DNA of 64,000 bases from Pseudomonas benzenivorans (GTDB taxonomy: Bacteria > Pseudomonadota > Gammaproteobacteria > Pseudomonadales > Pseudomonadaceae), in assembly GCF_024397895.1 (NCBI RefSeq), contig NZ_CP073346.1:3844001-3908000 (forward strand). Direction: 5' to 3'. Shown here piece after piece: positions 1 to 9,241 of the stretch. Position numbers and translations under genes: made by a program. Numbering within the stretch: the first letter of the stretch is position 1; the number at the start of each line of letters is the position of its first letter. Below the pieces are notes generated by a model that had not been told where the DNA came from, ran no database searches, and worked only from the letters and a program-made list of their open reading frames with translations.

Positions 1-22
1 ATGGAGGTCGGCCTGGCAGCCA

Positions 23-1516
23 TCATTTCAGGTGGATGGTCATGTTCGGCGCCGTGACGGGTGACTCGTCGAACCAGCGGGTGGTGACCGTCTTGGTCTC
101 GGTGTAGAAACGCACGCCCTGTTTGCCGTAGGCGTGCAGGTCGCCGTAGAACGAGCCCTTCCAGCCGGTGAAGGAGAAGAAGGGCAGCGGCACCGGCACC
201 GGCACGTTGATGCCGACCTGACCGACTTCCACCGCGTGCTGATAGTGCCGCGCGGCGCCGCCGGAGCGGGTGAAGATCGAGGTGCCGTTGCCGTAGGGGC
301 TGGCGTTGACCAGGGCGATGGCCTCATCCAGGGTGTCGACCTCCATGCACACCAGCACCGGGCCGAAGATCTCCTCGCGATACAGGCCCATCTTGGTCGT
401 GACCCCGCGGAACAGCGTGGGGCCCAGCCAGTTGCCGTTCGGGTAGCCGTCCACGCTGCACTGCGAACCGTCGAGCAGGCACTCGGCACCCTCGGCCTTG
501 CCCTCGGCGATCAAGCGCTGCACCCGTTGCTTGGCCTGCTGGCTGATCAGCGGCCCGAAGGCGGCGTGGGGGTCGGTCCAGGGGCCGGGACGCAGTTCGG
601 CCATTTGCGCGCGCAACGCGTCGATCCACTGCTTCGACTCGCCGACGAACACCGCCACGCTGATCGCCATGCAGCGCTGGCCGGCGGCGCCGCAGCTGGA
701 GCCGACCAGGTTGCTGAGCACCTGATCCTTGTTGGCGTCCGGCAGGATCACCATGTGATTCTTCGCCCCGGCGAAGGCCTGCACGCGTTTGAGGTGGGCG
801 GTGCCGGTGCGGTAGATATGCTGGCCGACCGGCACCGAGCCGACGAAGGAGATGGCGCGGATGTCCGGGTGGGTGAGCAGGCTGTCGACCACCTCGCGGC
901 CGCCGTGCAGCACCTGCAGCACGCCCTGGGGGGCGCCGGCCTCGATGAACAGCTCGGCCAGGCGGTTGGGAGTCAGCGGGTCCTGTTCCGAGGGCTTGAG
1001 GATGAAGGTGTTGCCGGCGGCGATGGCCAGGGGAAACATCCACAGCGGAATCATCGCCGGAAAGTTGAACGGGGTGATCCCGGTGCACACGCCCAGGGGC
1101 TGGATCCAGCTGGCGGTGTCGATATCGCGGGCCACGTTCTCGGCGGTCTCGCCCATCATCAGGCTGGCGATGTTGGCCGCCTGCTCGACCACCTCGATGC
1201 CGCGCCAGACGTCACCCTTGGCGTCGGCCAGGGTCTTGCCGGTTTCCCCGGCGAGGATCTCGGCCAGCTCGTCGTGGTGTTCCTTGAGCAGGTGCTGGTA
1301 GCGCAGCATCAGGCGGGCGCGCTCCGGTACCGGCACCTCGCGCCAGCTCTGGAAGGCCGTCTTGGCGCTGGCCACGGCGGCCTCGATCTCCTCGGCCGTG
1401 GCCTTGGGCGCCAGGGCCAGCACTTCCTGGGTCGCCGGGTCGGTGACTTCGATGAATTCGCGGCTGCGACTCTCGCGCCATTCGCCTTCGATCAACTGCG
1501 GAATTGCCTTGGCCAT
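23..1516 (-). CDS. mmsA: Methylmalonate-semialdehyde dehydrogenase (CoA-acylating)
   Basis: This 497-aa cytoplasmic enzyme of the aldehyde dehydrogenase superfamily oxidises methylmalonate (or malonate) semialdehyde with NAD+ and CoA, giving propionyl-CoA (or acetyl-CoA), in valine and related catabolism. The family core is present: a nucleotide-binding segment with [10 protein letters not shown] and KPSEQDP, and the catalytic cysteine C282 in [10 protein letters not shown] chose ATG at 1516 because GGAGAG lies about 6 nt upstream; a GTG 12 bp further out has no such site. It is divergent from an AraC-type regulator, the arrangement of mmsR/mmsA in P. aeruginosa. mmsB would be expected to the left of the window. 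A possible Crc/Hfq target lies in the leader. Confidence 0.95.
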   Translation of the reverse strand: MAKAIPQLIEGEWRESRSREFIEVTDPATQEVLALAPKATAEEIEAAVASAKTAFQSWREVPVPERARLMLRYQHLLKEHHDELAEILAGETGKTLADAKGDVWRGIEVVEQAANIASLMMGETAENVARDIDTASWIQPLGVCTGITPFNFPAMIPLWMFPLAIAAGNTFILKPSEQDPLTPNRLAELFIEAGAPQGVLQVLHGGREVVDSLLTHPDIRAISFVGSVPVGQHIYRTGTAHLKRVQAFAGAKNHMVILPDANKDQVLSNLVGSSCGAAGQRCMAISVAVFVGESKQWIDALRAQMAELRPGPWTDPHAAFGPLISQQAKQRVQRLIAEGKAEGAECLLDGSQCSVDGYPNGNWLGPTLFRGVTTKMGLYREEIFGPVLVCMEVDTLDEAIALVNASPYGNGTSIFTRSGGAARHYQHAVEVGQVGINVPVPVPLPFFSFTGWKGSFYGDLHAYGKQGVRFYTETKTVTTRWFDESPVTAPNMTIHLK

Positions 1517-1550
1517 TGCTCTCTCCACGGGGACCTCGGATTGGGTCCGG

Positions 1551-1558
1551 TTGTTGTT
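1551..1558 (-). promoter_or_regulatory. CA motif (AACAACAA), candidate Crc/Hfq site in the mmsA leader
   Basis: Read on the mmsA strand this is AACAACAA, an exact fit to the AANAANAA motif bound by Hfq/Crc during carbon catabolite repression in Pseudomonas. It lies about 35 nt before the mmsA start, so repression would need to act from a leader position rather than on the Shine-Dalgarno itself. The transcription start is unknown. Confidence 0.45.
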
Positions 1559-1597
1559 TTCCTATTGTTATAGCCGCCTCGAAGCGCCTTGTGGATT

Positions 1598-1629
1598 GAC
1601 GATCTTGGCCTGGGGATGGACGATCTTGG
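1598..1629. promoter_or_regulatory. Two direct repeats 21 bp apart, probable MmsR operator
   Basis: GACGATCTTGG occurs at 1598-1608 and again at 1619-1629, and the bases just before each copy are also similar. A 21-bp spacing (two helical turns) of direct repeats is typical of AraC-family half-sites. They lie in the mmsA/mmsR divergent region, roughly 80-115 bp upstream of the mmsA start, where an activator would bind. Assignment to MmsR is an inference from position. Confidence 0.5.
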
Positions 1630-1713
1630 GATTGGACGGGCTGGGCAGGCCAGGTTCTGGCAGCCCGGCATGCTGGTTTCGGGGCTCACAGGTGAGTAGC
1701 AGGGGCGCACGAC

Positions 1714-2616
1714 ATGGCGATGGATAAAACTACCCGGATTCGACAGGTCGATACCTCGAACTGGCCGCTGCCGGCCAATGGCGTGCGCTTCATCACGCCG
1801 CCGCGCCTGCGTCGCCTGCTGGCCCGCCACCCCCTGGCCCAGGGCTGCTACCCCCTGGCCCTGGGCTTCTACCCGGAGGCCCAGGGCCATCGCATGAACC
1901 GCCCGGCGCCGATCGATCATCTGCTGATCTATTGCCGCGCCGGACAGGGGTGGCTGGAGACCGCGGATGGACGAATGGCGGTCGGCGGCGGCGATCTGCT
2001 GCTGCTGCCCAAGGGCCAGGCCCACGCCTATGGCGCCGATGCCGGCAAACCCTGGACCCTGTACTTCGTGCACTTCGACGGTGATCTGGCGACGGACTTC
2101 CTCCGTCCCCTGGGCAAGGGACCGCTGTGGCACATCGGTGTGCAGCCACGGCTGCTGGCCGAGTTCGATGCGTTGCTGGGGCTGCGCAAGCAGGGTCTGA
2201 GCCTGCCGCATTTCATCTACGCCGCCCACCAGCTGCAGGCGCTGCTGGCCTCTCTGGCGGTGCTGCCGGCGCGGGCCAAGCTCAAGTCCGGGCGGGTGCT
2301 GGACGTCGACGCGGTGCAGGCGGTGATGCGCGCGCACCTGCACGGCTCGCTCAACCTCGACGAGCTGGCCGCCCAGTTCAAGCTGTCGCGCTTCCATTTC
2401 GCCAAGACCTACCGGGCGCTGACCGGTCATGCGCCGATCCAGGACTTCATCCAGCTGAAGATGGCCCATGCCTGCCGCCTGCTCGATGAAGGCACCCAGG
2501 GCATCCGCCAGGTCGCCGAACAGCTGGGCTACGAGGACGTCTATTACTTCTCCCGGCTGTTTCGCAAGGTGGTCGGCATGGCGCCCAGCCACTACCGGGC
2601 GTTGCACCAGGGCTAG
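1714..2616 (+). CDS. mmsR: AraC-family transcriptional regulator, MmsR-like
   Basis: This 300-aa regulator has an N-terminal cupin-like effector domain (about residues 20-165, rich in GxGxL turns) and a C-terminal double helix-turn-helix (about residues 195-300). The second HTH carries the family signature around IRQVAEQLGYEDVYYFSRLF followed by GMAPSHYR. It is divergent from mmsA, which MmsR activates in P. aeruginosa. ATG 1714 is preceded by AGGGG at 1701-1705; a second in-frame ATG lies 6 bp downstream. The DNA target is probably the 21-bp-spaced direct repeat in the intergenic region. Gene identity rests mainly on context. Confidence 0.85.
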   Translation: MAMDKTTRIRQVDTSNWPLPANGVRFITPPRLRRLLARHPLAQGCYPLALGFYPEAQGHRMNRPAPIDHLLIYCRAGQGWLETADGRMAVGGGDLLLLPKGQAHAYGADAGKPWTLYFVHFDGDLATDFLRPLGKGPLWHIGVQPRLLAEFDALLGLRKQGLSLPHFIYAAHQLQALLASLAVLPARAKLKSGRVLDVDAVQAVMRAHLHGSLNLDELAAQFKLSRFHFAKTYRALTGHAPIQDFIQLKMAHACRLLDEGTQGIRQVAEQLGYEDVYYFSRLFRKVVGMAPSHYRALHQG

Positions 2617-2713
2617 TGACCGGTCCGCTGGCGCAATCCGTGGGCCCGTTGTCCTGGCGCCCATGGCCCGCCGGCCGCAGCATGGCAGCCGACGTGACAC
2701 CCGGGAGCCGACC

Positions 2714-3367
2714 ATGCACGATCATCCATTCGAGGCACTTGCCGCGCGTGTCCGCCAGCGCCCTCTGGCAGTCGCCATCTTGCTGTTCCCCGAGGTCGAG
2801 GTGCTCGACTTCGCCGGGCCGTTCGAGGTGTTCTCGGTGGCTTCGCGCGTGGCGCTGCGCGGCGCGCTGCCGACGCACCCGGCGTTCACCGTGCAGACCG
2901 TGGCCGCAACGCCCGCCCTGGTCGCCGCCAGACACGGGCTGCAGGTCCTGCCTGCGGCGAGCTTCGCCGACGCGGCACCCTGCGATGTGCTGATAGTGCC
3001 CGGCGGCGTGGTGACCCAGCCGCTGGGCGATGACGCCACCCTGGCCTGGGTCGCCGAGACCGCCGGACGCGCCAGCCTGACCGCCTCGGTCTGCACCGGG
3101 GCGTTCATTCTGGCCCGGGCCGGCCTGCTCGGCGGCGGGCCGGTGACCACCCATTGGGAAGACGTCGCCGACCTGCGCGCGGGATATCCGCGGCTCGAGG
3201 TGGTCGAAGGCGTGCCCTTCGTCGAGCGCGGATCGATCTTCACCTCGGCCGGCATTTCGGCGGGGATCGGCATGAGCCTGCACCTGGTCGGACGCATACT
3301 GGGCGCCGAGCTCGCGCGCGCCACGGCCCGGCAGATGCAGTACGACTGGGTCGAAACCGCGGTCTGA
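2714..3367 (+). CDS. DJ-1/PfpI family protein (isonitrile hydratase-like)
   Basis: This 217-aa protein has the class I glutamine-amidotransferase-like fold. The nucleophile-elbow cysteine is visible in SVCTGAFILARAGLLGG, and a helper region follows in TTHWED. The N-terminal part reads AILLFPEVEVLDFAGPFEVF, characteristic of the DJ-1/PfpI group that includes isonitrile hydratase and the sensor domains of GlxA-type regulators. There is no C-terminal HTH, so it is probably an enzyme rather than a regulator. ATG 2714 has GGGAG at 2703-2707. It follows mmsR on the same strand with a gap of about 97 bp. The substrate cannot be told from sequence. Confidence 0.8.
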   Translation: MHDHPFEALAARVRQRPLAVAILLFPEVEVLDFAGPFEVFSVASRVALRGALPTHPAFTVQTVAATPALVAARHGLQVLPAASFADAAPCDVLIVPGGVVTQPLGDDATLAWVAETAGRASLTASVCTGAFILARAGLLGGGPVTTHWEDVADLRAGYPRLEVVEGVPFVERGSIFTSAGISAGIGMSLHLVGRILGAELARATARQMQYDWVETAV

Positions 3368-3450
3368 GGGCGCCCGGCCTGGCGCTTGACTTGCGCCAGG
3401 GCCTTCACTAGCGTGCCGGCTCCGTTTGTTCGCGAGCCCAGGAATCAGGC

Positions 3451-4143
3451 ATGACCACGGTCGACAACATCAAGCTCGAAGCCGGCTGGAAACAGGCCCT
3501 GCGCGAGGAGTTCGACAAACCCTACATGAAGGCGTTGGCCGACTTCCTGCGCCAGGAGAAGGCCGCCGGCAAGGAGATCTACCCGCCGGGTCCGCTGATC
3601 TTCAACGCCCTCAACTCGACGCCGCTGGAGCGGGTCAAGGTGGTGGTCATCGGCCAGGACCCCTACCACGGTCCGGGCCAGGCCCATGGCCTGTGCTTCT
3701 CGGTGCAGCCCGGGGTGCCGACGCCGCCGTCCTTGTTGAACATCTACAAGGAGCTCAAGCGCGACCTGAACATCGACATCGCCAGCCACGGCTGCCTGCA
3801 GCACTGGGCCGAGCAGGGCGTGCTGCTGCTCAACACCTCGCTGACGGTCGAGCGCGGCGTCGCCGGCTCCCATGCCGGCAAGGGCTGGCAGAAATTCACC
3901 GACCGGGTGATCGAGGTGGTCAGCGGCCAGTGCCCGCGCCTGGTGTTCCTGCTGTGGGGCGCCCACGCCCAGAGCAAGGAGCGGCTGATCGATCCCACCA
4001 AACACCTGATCCTGCGCTCGCCGCACCCCTCGCCACTGTCCGCCCACCGCGGCTTCATCGGCAACGGCCACTTCGGTCGCACCAACAAGTTCCTCGAGCA
4101 GAATGGCCTGACCCCGGTGGACTGGCGCCTGCCGGCACTCTAG
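3451..4143 (+). CDS. ung: Uracil-DNA glycosylase (family 1)
   Basis: This 230-aa enzyme excises uracil from DNA to start base excision repair. The water-activating aspartate D70 lies in [15 protein letters not shown], the uracil-binding region in [12 protein letters not shown], and the DNA-intercalating loop with H192 in [13 protein letters not shown]. The length matches the family and the gene appears intact. It starts a series that follows the PAO1 order (ung, then the tct locus). It converges on the lipoprotein gene, whose end is only 7 bp away, so there is no room for a separate terminator. Confidence 0.98.
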   Translation: MTTVDNIKLEAGWKQALREEFDKPYMKALADFLRQEKAAGKEIYPPGPLIFNALNSTPLERVKVVVIGQDPYHGPGQAHGLCFSVQPGVPTPPSLLNIYKELKRDLNIDIASHGCLQHWAEQGVLLLNTSLTVERGVAGSHAGKGWQKFTDRVIEVVSGQCPRLVFLLWGAHAQSKERLIDPTKHLILRSPHPSPLSAHRGFIGNGHFGRTNKFLEQNGLTPVDWRLPAL

Positions 4144-4150
4144 GCGCAAC

Positions 4151-5032
4151 TCAGGCCTGGGCGGGCGGCAGCGGGCAGAGGTGCTTGGCCAGATCCCGGG
4201 CGAACTGGCGCAGACGTTGGCTCAGGCGCTGCCTCTGACGCGGCTCGGCGCTGGCCAGTAGCCGGCTGAACAACGCTGCCGTCGCCCGTCGGGCATGTGG
4301 ATAGGCCTGGCGGTACTCGGCGTCCTGGAAGCTTTCGCGGGCCTGCAGCAGGCGCGTCATGCGCGCCGCAAAAACGTCGCTGTCGCGCTCCTGCAGGGCG
4401 GCCAGGAGCGCGGCCTGCCAGCGCAGGCGGTTGCGTAGCCACAGGCGATTCTGCTCGCCCAGGGCCTGGGCCCAGTGGCTCAGGTGGCGCCGTTGCGTGG
4501 CATTGAGGCGGCCGAACCAGGGCTCCAGGCGCTGCTCCATGCGCTCGGCGCGTTCGCTGATCTGGACCGCCAGCGGCGGCTCGAGATACGCCTGGCGATC
4601 GTCGTGGTAGTCCTCCTGCAGCGTCGCCTGCAATTCGGCCACCTGCTCTGCGCTGAGACTCTGCAACAGGGCGACGGCGGTCGGGGTGATCTGCACGGCG
4701 ATGCGTTGCAGCGCCGCATCGGCTTGCGCCAGGTGCTCGGCCAACTGCGCGGTGCTGACCTGCGGCTGCTCGACCAGTTCGCGGCTGCGCTGCAGCCAGG
4801 CCAGGTTGCGTGGCAGTTCACGGCTGCAGTGCCAGTCCAGATGAGCCTGCAGGCGTGGCCCGAGCCAGGCGCGCTGCTGGCTGTCGAGGTTGAGGTAGTG
4901 ATCCAGGCGCCAGGGCAGCAGCCAGTCGAGGTTGCGGTAGATCAGGTCGATCCGGCTGCAGGCGCTCAGCAGCAGCCCCACGGCGAGCAAAAGGGCCAGG
5001 CGTTTCGAAGAGATTCGCCAGTGCAGGATCAT
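4151..5032 (-). CDS. DUF6279-like lipoprotein
   Basis: This is a 293-aa predicted lipoprotein. A short basic N-terminus is followed by a hydrophobic stretch and a lipobox ending LLLSAC, so the mature protein should be anchored through its cysteine near residue 21. The rest is helical and rich in Arg, Gln and Leu, with no catalytic motif. The opening after the cysteine (RIDLIYRNLDWLLPWRLDHY) resembles the uncharacterised DUF6279 family of Pseudomonas lipoproteins. ATG 5032 has GAGG about 8 nt upstream. The reading frame stays open into the upstream gene, but that extension is non-coding in this frame. Function unknown. Confidence 0.8.
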   Translation of the reverse strand: MILHWRISSKRLALLLAVGLLLSACSRIDLIYRNLDWLLPWRLDHYLNLDSQQRAWLGPRLQAHLDWHCSRELPRNLAWLQRSRELVEQPQVSTAQLAEHLAQADAALQRIAVQITPTAVALLQSLSAEQVAELQATLQEDYHDDRQAYLEPPLAVQISERAERMEQRLEPWFGRLNATQRRHLSHWAQALGEQNRLWLRNRLRWQAALLAALQERDSDVFAARMTRLLQARESFQDAEYRQAYPHARRATAALFSRLLASAEPRQRQRLSQRLRQFARDLAKHLCPLPPAQA

Positions 5033-5109
5033 TGGCACCGCCTCGACGGCGAAGGAAGCAGGTTGCCGAATAGTAAAGGCCAGTTCCGCGCAGGGCGGGA
5101 CATGACGGC

Positions 5110-5135
5110 AAAAAAGAGCCCGCACGAGGCGGGCT
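5110..5135 (-). terminator. Rho-independent terminator of the opdH-tctCBA operon
   Basis: On the minus strand a 7-bp perfect stem (AGCCCGC / GCGGGCT) with a 5-nt loop is followed by a U-rich tract (A run at 5110-5115 on the plus strand). The stem overlaps the stop codon of the AbrB-type gene, so it closes the tricarboxylate transport operon. Confidence 0.85.
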
Positions 5136-6198
5136 AAAGCGTGGTCGTCGAAGGGGTGACGGGCCTGAGGCGTTGCCACAGGCGGAACAGCGGCTCGGCC
5201 AGGAACATCACCAGAAACAGCCGTAGCACCTGCAGCGCGGTGACCAGCGCCACCGACAGCTGCAGCGCTTCGGCCGTCAGGCACAGTTCGGTGATGCCGC
5301 CGGGCATCATGCCGAGCATCAGCGAGGTGGCGTCCTGGCCGGCCAGCCAGCCAAGGGCTTCGGCCAGCAGCACGGCGCTGGCCATGGCGAGCAGGCTGAA
5401 CAGCAGGATGCGGGCGAGAAAGCCCGGCGCGCTGCGAAAGAAACTGCGGTCGAAATGACAACCCAGGGCGCAGCCGATCAGCCATTGGCCGACCTGGCCG
5501 AGACCCGGCGGCAGGCCCAGCTCGAGGTCGAAGGACACGCTGGCCAGGGCGCACAGCGTCAGCGGGCCGAGCATCCAGGGGTTGGGCTGCCTGAGCTTTT
5601 TCCACAGCAGTGCCAGCAACAGGCCGCCCGGCAGCAGCACGCCCAGCCAGGTCCAGTCCGCCGGGGCGGGGGCGGGCGCCTGGGCGGGCGCCAGGCTCCA
5701 GGTGAACAGGGCCGGCACCAGTAGCACCACCAGCAGCATACGCAGGCTGTGGGCGGCGGCGACCCGGGCGATCTGGGCATTGTGGCGCTGGGCCAGGTTG
5801 ACCATCTCGCTGGCGCCGCCGGGCATGCTGGCGAAGAACGCGGTGGCGCGGTCGACGCCGGCGCGGCGCAGCAGGGTGACGCCGATCAGGCTGAGCAGCA
5901 GGGTGGCGCAGGCACCGGCCAGGATCAGGCCGAAGTGGCCAAGCAGCTGGCCCATCACCTCGTCGGTGAAGTGCAGGCCGATGCCGCTGGCCACCAGCCA
6001 CTGGCCGGCTTGCCGGCCGCCCGGCAGCTCGCCGATCAGCCAGCCCCCGCAGCGAGCGGCGATCACCGCCAGCAGCGAGCCGATGATCCACGGCAGCGGC
6101 CAGCCCAGCAGGCTGGCCAGGTAGCCGCCGGCCAGGCCGACCAGGGGCGTCGCCCACCAGTGGCGCCAGCCTGGCCGGCCGATCAGCGCATCAGGCAT
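5134..6198 (-). CDS. AbrB-family (PF05145-type) inner-membrane protein
   Basis: This 354-aa polytopic membrane protein has about ten hydrophobic segments in two repeated halves. Each half carries a GxLxxxP/ASMPGGxxE-type motif (FFASMPGGASEMVNLA in the first, GMMPGGITELCL in the second), the hallmark of the duplicated AbrB/'ammonia monooxygenase-like' family. It is not the DNA-binding AbrB. Its start overlaps the end of tctA by 8 bp, so it is translationally coupled to the tripartite tricarboxylate transporter and is probably an accessory permease component. The exact role is unknown. The operon terminator overlaps its stop codon. Confidence 0.85.
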   Translation of the reverse strand: MPDALIGRPGWRHWWATPLVGLAGGYLASLLGWPLPWIIGSLLAVIAARCGGWLIGELPGGRQAGQWLVASGIGLHFTDEVMGQLLGHFGLILAGACATLLLSLIGVTLLRRAGVDRATAFFASMPGGASEMVNLAQRHNAQIARVAAAHSLRMLLVVLLVPALFTWSLAPAQAPAPAPADWTWLGVLLPGGLLLALLWKKLRQPNPWMLGPLTLCALASVSFDLELGLPPGLGQVGQWLIGCALGCHFDRSFFRSAPGFLARILLFSLLAMASAVLLAEALGWLAGQDATSLMLGMMPGGITELCLTAEALQLSVALVTALQVLRLFLVMFLAEPLFRLWQRLRPVTPSTTTL

Positions 6199-7699
6199 TG
6201 GCCAGGCGCGCGCGGGTGCGTCCGCGCATCCAGCGCAGGCCCGGCATGGCGAGCATCAGCGCGGCCAGGCCCCACAGGCACAGGGTGATCGGGCTGGACC
6301 AGAGGATGCTCAGCTCGCCGGCGGAGATCGACAGGGCGCGGCGCAGGTTGTCCTCCATCAGCTCGCCGAGGACGAAGCCGAGGATCACCGCCGACAGCGG
6401 GAAGTCCAGTTTGCGCAGGAGATAGCCGAACACGCCCAGGCCGATCATCAGCAGCAGGTCGAAGGTGGTGCTGTGCACCGCGTAGACGCCGACCATGCTG
6501 ATCACCGTGATGGCCGGTACCAGAATCCAGTTGGGCACGCTGAGCATGCGCGAGAACAGGCCGATCAGCGGGATGTTCATCACCAGCAGGATGACGTTGC
6601 CGATGAACAGCGAGGCGATCAGGCCCCAGACCACGTCCGGCTGTTGCTCGAACAGCATCGGCCCCGGGGTGATGTTGTACAGCGCCAACGCGCCGATCAT
6701 CACCGCGGTGGTGCCCGAACCCGGTACGCCGAGGGTCAGCATGGGGATCAGCGAGCCGCAGGCCGAGGCGTTGTTGGCCGCTTCCGGGGCGGCCAGGCCG
6801 CGCAGGTCGCCTTCGCCGAACTTGCCTGAACTGCCAGCCAGGCGCTTCTCGGTCATGTAGGTCATGGCGCTGGCGATGGTCGCGCCGGCACCGGGCAGGG
6901 TGCCGATGACGAAGCCGGCCAGGGCGCTGCGGACCATGGTCCCGAAGGTGCTGCAGAACTCCTTGAAGTTGAACAGCAGCCGACCGCTGGCCTTCACCGC
7001 CTGCTGGCCAGCGTGGGTGTTTTCCAGCATCACCAGGATCTCGCTGACGCTGAAGAAACCGATCACCACGATGATGAACTGGATGCCGTCGGACAGGCTG
7101 ACGCTGCCGAAGGTGAAGCGGTACACCCCGGTGGTCGAATCGACCCCCACGGTGGCCAGGGCCAGGCCGATCAGCGCGGCCATCAGGGTCTTGACCGGCT
7201 TGTCGCCGACCATGCCGCCGAGGCAGGCGATGGCGAAGACCATCAGCACGAAGTACTCGGCGGGGCCGAACGCCACTGCCCACTTGGCCAGCAGCGGGGC
7301 GAACAGGACCACGCCGCAGGTGGCAATCATGCTGCCGACGAAGGAGCTGACCGCCGACAGCGACAGGGCGATGCCGGCCTTGCCCTGGCGTGCCAGGGGA
7401 TAGCCGTCGAGGGTGGTCATCACCGCTGCGGCGTCACCCGGCACGTTGAGCAGGATGGCGGAAATGCGGCCGCCGTACTCGCAGCCCAGGTAGACCGCCG
7501 CCAGCAGGATCAGCGCGGTTTCCGGCGGCAGGCCGAAGGCGAAGGCCAGGGGCAGCAGCAGGGCCACGCCGTTGATCGGGCCGAGGCCCGGCAGCAGGCC
7601 GACCACGGTGCCGACGAAGGCGCCGAACAGCGCGACCAGCAGGTTGTCCGGGCGCGTCGCGACGTCGAACCCCTGGCTCAAGAAATGCAACGTTTCCAT
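6191..7699 (-). CDS. tctA: Tripartite tricarboxylate transporter, large permease subunit TctA
   Basis: This 502-aa large membrane subunit is predicted to have about 11-12 transmembrane segments. TctA-type motifs are visible: GLLPGLGPINGVALLLP near the N-terminus, YGGRISAILLNVPGDAAAV, and a second glycine/proline-rich repeat LPGAGATIASAMTYM. It moves tricarboxylates (citrate or cis-aconitate class) with cations across the inner membrane together with TctB and the binding protein TctC. GGAGAG about 5 nt upstream of the ATG lies in the 3' end of tctB; the two genes are 1 bp apart. The intact length fits the family. Confidence 0.95.
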   Translation of the reverse strand: METLHFLSQGFDVATRPDNLLVALFGAFVGTVVGLLPGLGPINGVALLLPLAFAFGLPPETALILLAAVYLGCEYGGRISAILLNVPGDAAAVMTTLDGYPLARQGKAGIALSLSAVSSFVGSMIATCGVVLFAPLLAKWAVAFGPAEYFVLMVFAIACLGGMVGDKPVKTLMAALIGLALATVGVDSTTGVYRFTFGSVSLSDGIQFIIVVIGFFSVSEILVMLENTHAGQQAVKASGRLLFNFKEFCSTFGTMVRSALAGFVIGTLPGAGATIASAMTYMTEKRLAGSSGKFGEGDLRGLAAPEAANNASACGSLIPMLTLGVPGSGTTAVMIGALALYNITPGPMLFEQQPDVVWGLIASLFIGNVILLVMNIPLIGLFSRMLSVPNWILVPAITVISMVGVYAVHSTTFDLLLMIGLGVFGYLLRKLDFPLSAVILGFVLGELMEDNLRRALSISAGELSILWSSPITLCLWGLAALMLAMPGLRWMRGRTRARLANA

Positions 7700-7700
7700 C

Positions 7701-8144
7701 TCAGCTCTCCACGAAGGCTTTGAACAGGCCGAGCGGCAGCGGCACGTCCAGTACGAGGTCGAACAGGCCGAAAAGCAGGCTGCCCATCAGTGCGCCACTG
7801 ACGACGCAGGGCAGCAGCCGGCCGGTGAACAGCAGGCCCATGGCGAAGGTGGCCAGGGCGGTGCTGAGGACAAAGCCCAGGGGCTCGAACAACAGGGCAT
7901 AGACCACGAGCGCCAGCACACAGAGCGCTGCGCGTTTTACGCTGGGCAGATGCAGCTGTTGTTCCAGCAGACCCGGCTTGATCAGCAGCCACAGCGAGCC
8001 TGCGCCCATCAGCCCCAGCAGCAGCAAAGGGAAGGCGCGCGGGCCGACCGGGTCGTAGGCGAAAGGTGCCTGGAAGCTCCAGGCGCGGACCGCGAGCCCG
8101 GCGCAAATCAGCAGCCAGACCGCGGAAAACAGGCGGACGTACAT
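7701..8144 (-). CDS. tctB: Tripartite tricarboxylate transporter, small permease subunit TctB
   Basis: This 147-aa membrane protein has four predicted helices (around residues 5-20, 36-54, 72-100 and 110-135), the normal topology and size for TctB. The conserved GPRAFPLLLLG segment after the first helix matches the family. It forms the membrane complex with TctA, whose start lies 1 bp past its stop. The 90-bp gap to tctC is the only sizeable spacing inside the operon. Confidence 0.9.
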   Translation of the reverse strand: MYVRLFSAVWLLICAGLAVRAWSFQAPFAYDPVGPRAFPLLLLGLMGAGSLWLLIKPGLLEQQLHLPSVKRAALCVLALVVYALLFEPLGFVLSTALATFAMGLLFTGRLLPCVVSGALMGSLLFGLFDLVLDVPLPLGLFKAFVES

Positions 8145-8234
8145 GGGTAAATACCTAGTCGAGCTCAGGAAGTACTCGGAACCGCAAGCTGGGGCGAGCC
8201 GCTGCCCAACCCAGCCTGTGGTGATGCGGAGCTG

Positions 8235-9212
8235 TTACTGCGTCAGGCCAAACTCGCCGGCCAGTGTCTTGTATTCCCCAACTTGCTTGAGGACGAAGGC
8301 ATTCAGCTCGTCGCCGGTCATGCTCAGCGGCTGCAGGTCGCGCTGCTCGCGCAGGGTGGCGAAGTCCTCGCGGGCCAGCATGCTGTCGAACTGCTGCTTC
8401 CACCAGCCGTACTGCTCGTCGCTGACCTCTGGGCCGACATAGAAGCCGCGGATCACCGGCCAGCTGATGTCGAAGCCCTGCTCCTTGGCGGTTGGGATCT
8501 CGGCCAGCTTGCCTGGCAGGCGCTCGTCGGACAGCACCGCGAGGATGCGCACCTTGTTTGCCGCCAGTTGCGGGGTGACCTCGCCCAGGCCGCTGCTGGT
8601 GACCTGCACATGGCCGCCGAGCATGGCGGTGAGGGTCTCGCCGCCGCCTTCGAAGGCCACGTAGCGCAGGTTCTTCGGATCGATGCCGGCGGCGCGGGCG
8701 ATCAGCGCGGTCTGCATCCAGTCCTGGCCACCGATGGTGGCGCCGGCACCGAAGACGATGCTCGCGGGGTCCTTCTTCAGTGCGTCGACCAGGTCGTTGA
8801 GGGTCTGGTAGGGCGAGTCGGCGCGCACGGTGATGGCGCCGTAGTCGGTGCCGACCGCGGCCAGCCAGCGCACCGCGTTCTCGTCGTAACGGCCGAACTT
8901 GCCCTGGGCCAGGTTGAGCAGGGAGCCGCTGGAGAAGGCAACTATGGTGCCCGGGTCATCGGCGCGCTGGGCGACCACCGCGTTGTAGGCCACCGCGCCG
9001 ACACCGCCGGGCATGTAGGTGACGCGCATCGGCGCCTTGAGCAGGCCGCTGTCCTTGAGGCCGCTCTGGGCCAGCTTGCAGGTCAGGTCGAAGCCGCCGC
9101 CGGGCTTGGCCGGGGCGATGCACTCGGGGCGCTTGGGCTCGGCGGCCAGCAGCTGGCTGGAGAAGGCCAGGCAGGCGGTGGCCAGGGCGAGTTTGCTGAA
9201 GACAGTTTTCAT
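8235..9212 (-). CDS. tctC: Tricarboxylate-binding periplasmic protein TctC
   Basis: This 325-aa solute-binding protein of the Bug/TctC family has a cleavable signal peptide (KLALATACLAFSSQLLAA) and the family start ECIAPAKPGGGFD, whose glycine-rich loop holds a substrate carboxylate. It delivers tricarboxylates in the periplasm to TctAB. It lies 29 bp after opdH. A CA motif just upstream of its Shine-Dalgarno suggests post-transcriptional repression by Hfq/Crc. The substrate within the tricarboxylate class (citrate, cis-aconitate, isocitrate) cannot be read from sequence; the opdH neighbour favours cis-aconitate or citrate. Confidence 0.95.
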   Translation of the reverse strand: MKTVFSKLALATACLAFSSQLLAAEPKRPECIAPAKPGGGFDLTCKLAQSGLKDSGLLKAPMRVTYMPGGVGAVAYNAVVAQRADDPGTIVAFSSGSLLNLAQGKFGRYDENAVRWLAAVGTDYGAITVRADSPYQTLNDLVDALKKDPASIVFGAGATIGGQDWMQTALIARAAGIDPKNLRYVAFEGGGETLTAMLGGHVQVTSSGLGEVTPQLAANKVRILAVLSDERLPGKLAEIPTAKEQGFDISWPVIRGFYVGPEVSDEQYGWWKQQFDSMLAREDFATLREQRDLQPLSMTGDELNAFVLKQVGEYKTLAGEFGLTQ

Positions 9213-9228
9213 GGGGGTTACCTCTCGA

Positions 9229-9236
9229 TTGTTATT
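9229..9236 (-). promoter_or_regulatory. CA motif (AATAACAA), candidate Crc/Hfq site before tctC
   Basis: On the tctC strand this reads AATAACAA, which fits both AANAANAA and the stricter AAYAAYAA. It ends 16 nt before the ATG and sits immediately upstream of the GAGAGG Shine-Dalgarno, the position at which Hfq/Crc blocks ribosome access in known targets. Confidence 0.55.
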
Positions 9237-9241
9237 GTGGA

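Noticed and set aside
4151..6157. A 668-codon frame that would fuse the lipoprotein to upstream sequence
   Set aside because: The upstream part is an out-of-frame reading of the AbrB-type gene; the lipoprotein has its own ATG, ribosome site and lipobox, and a terminator lies between them.
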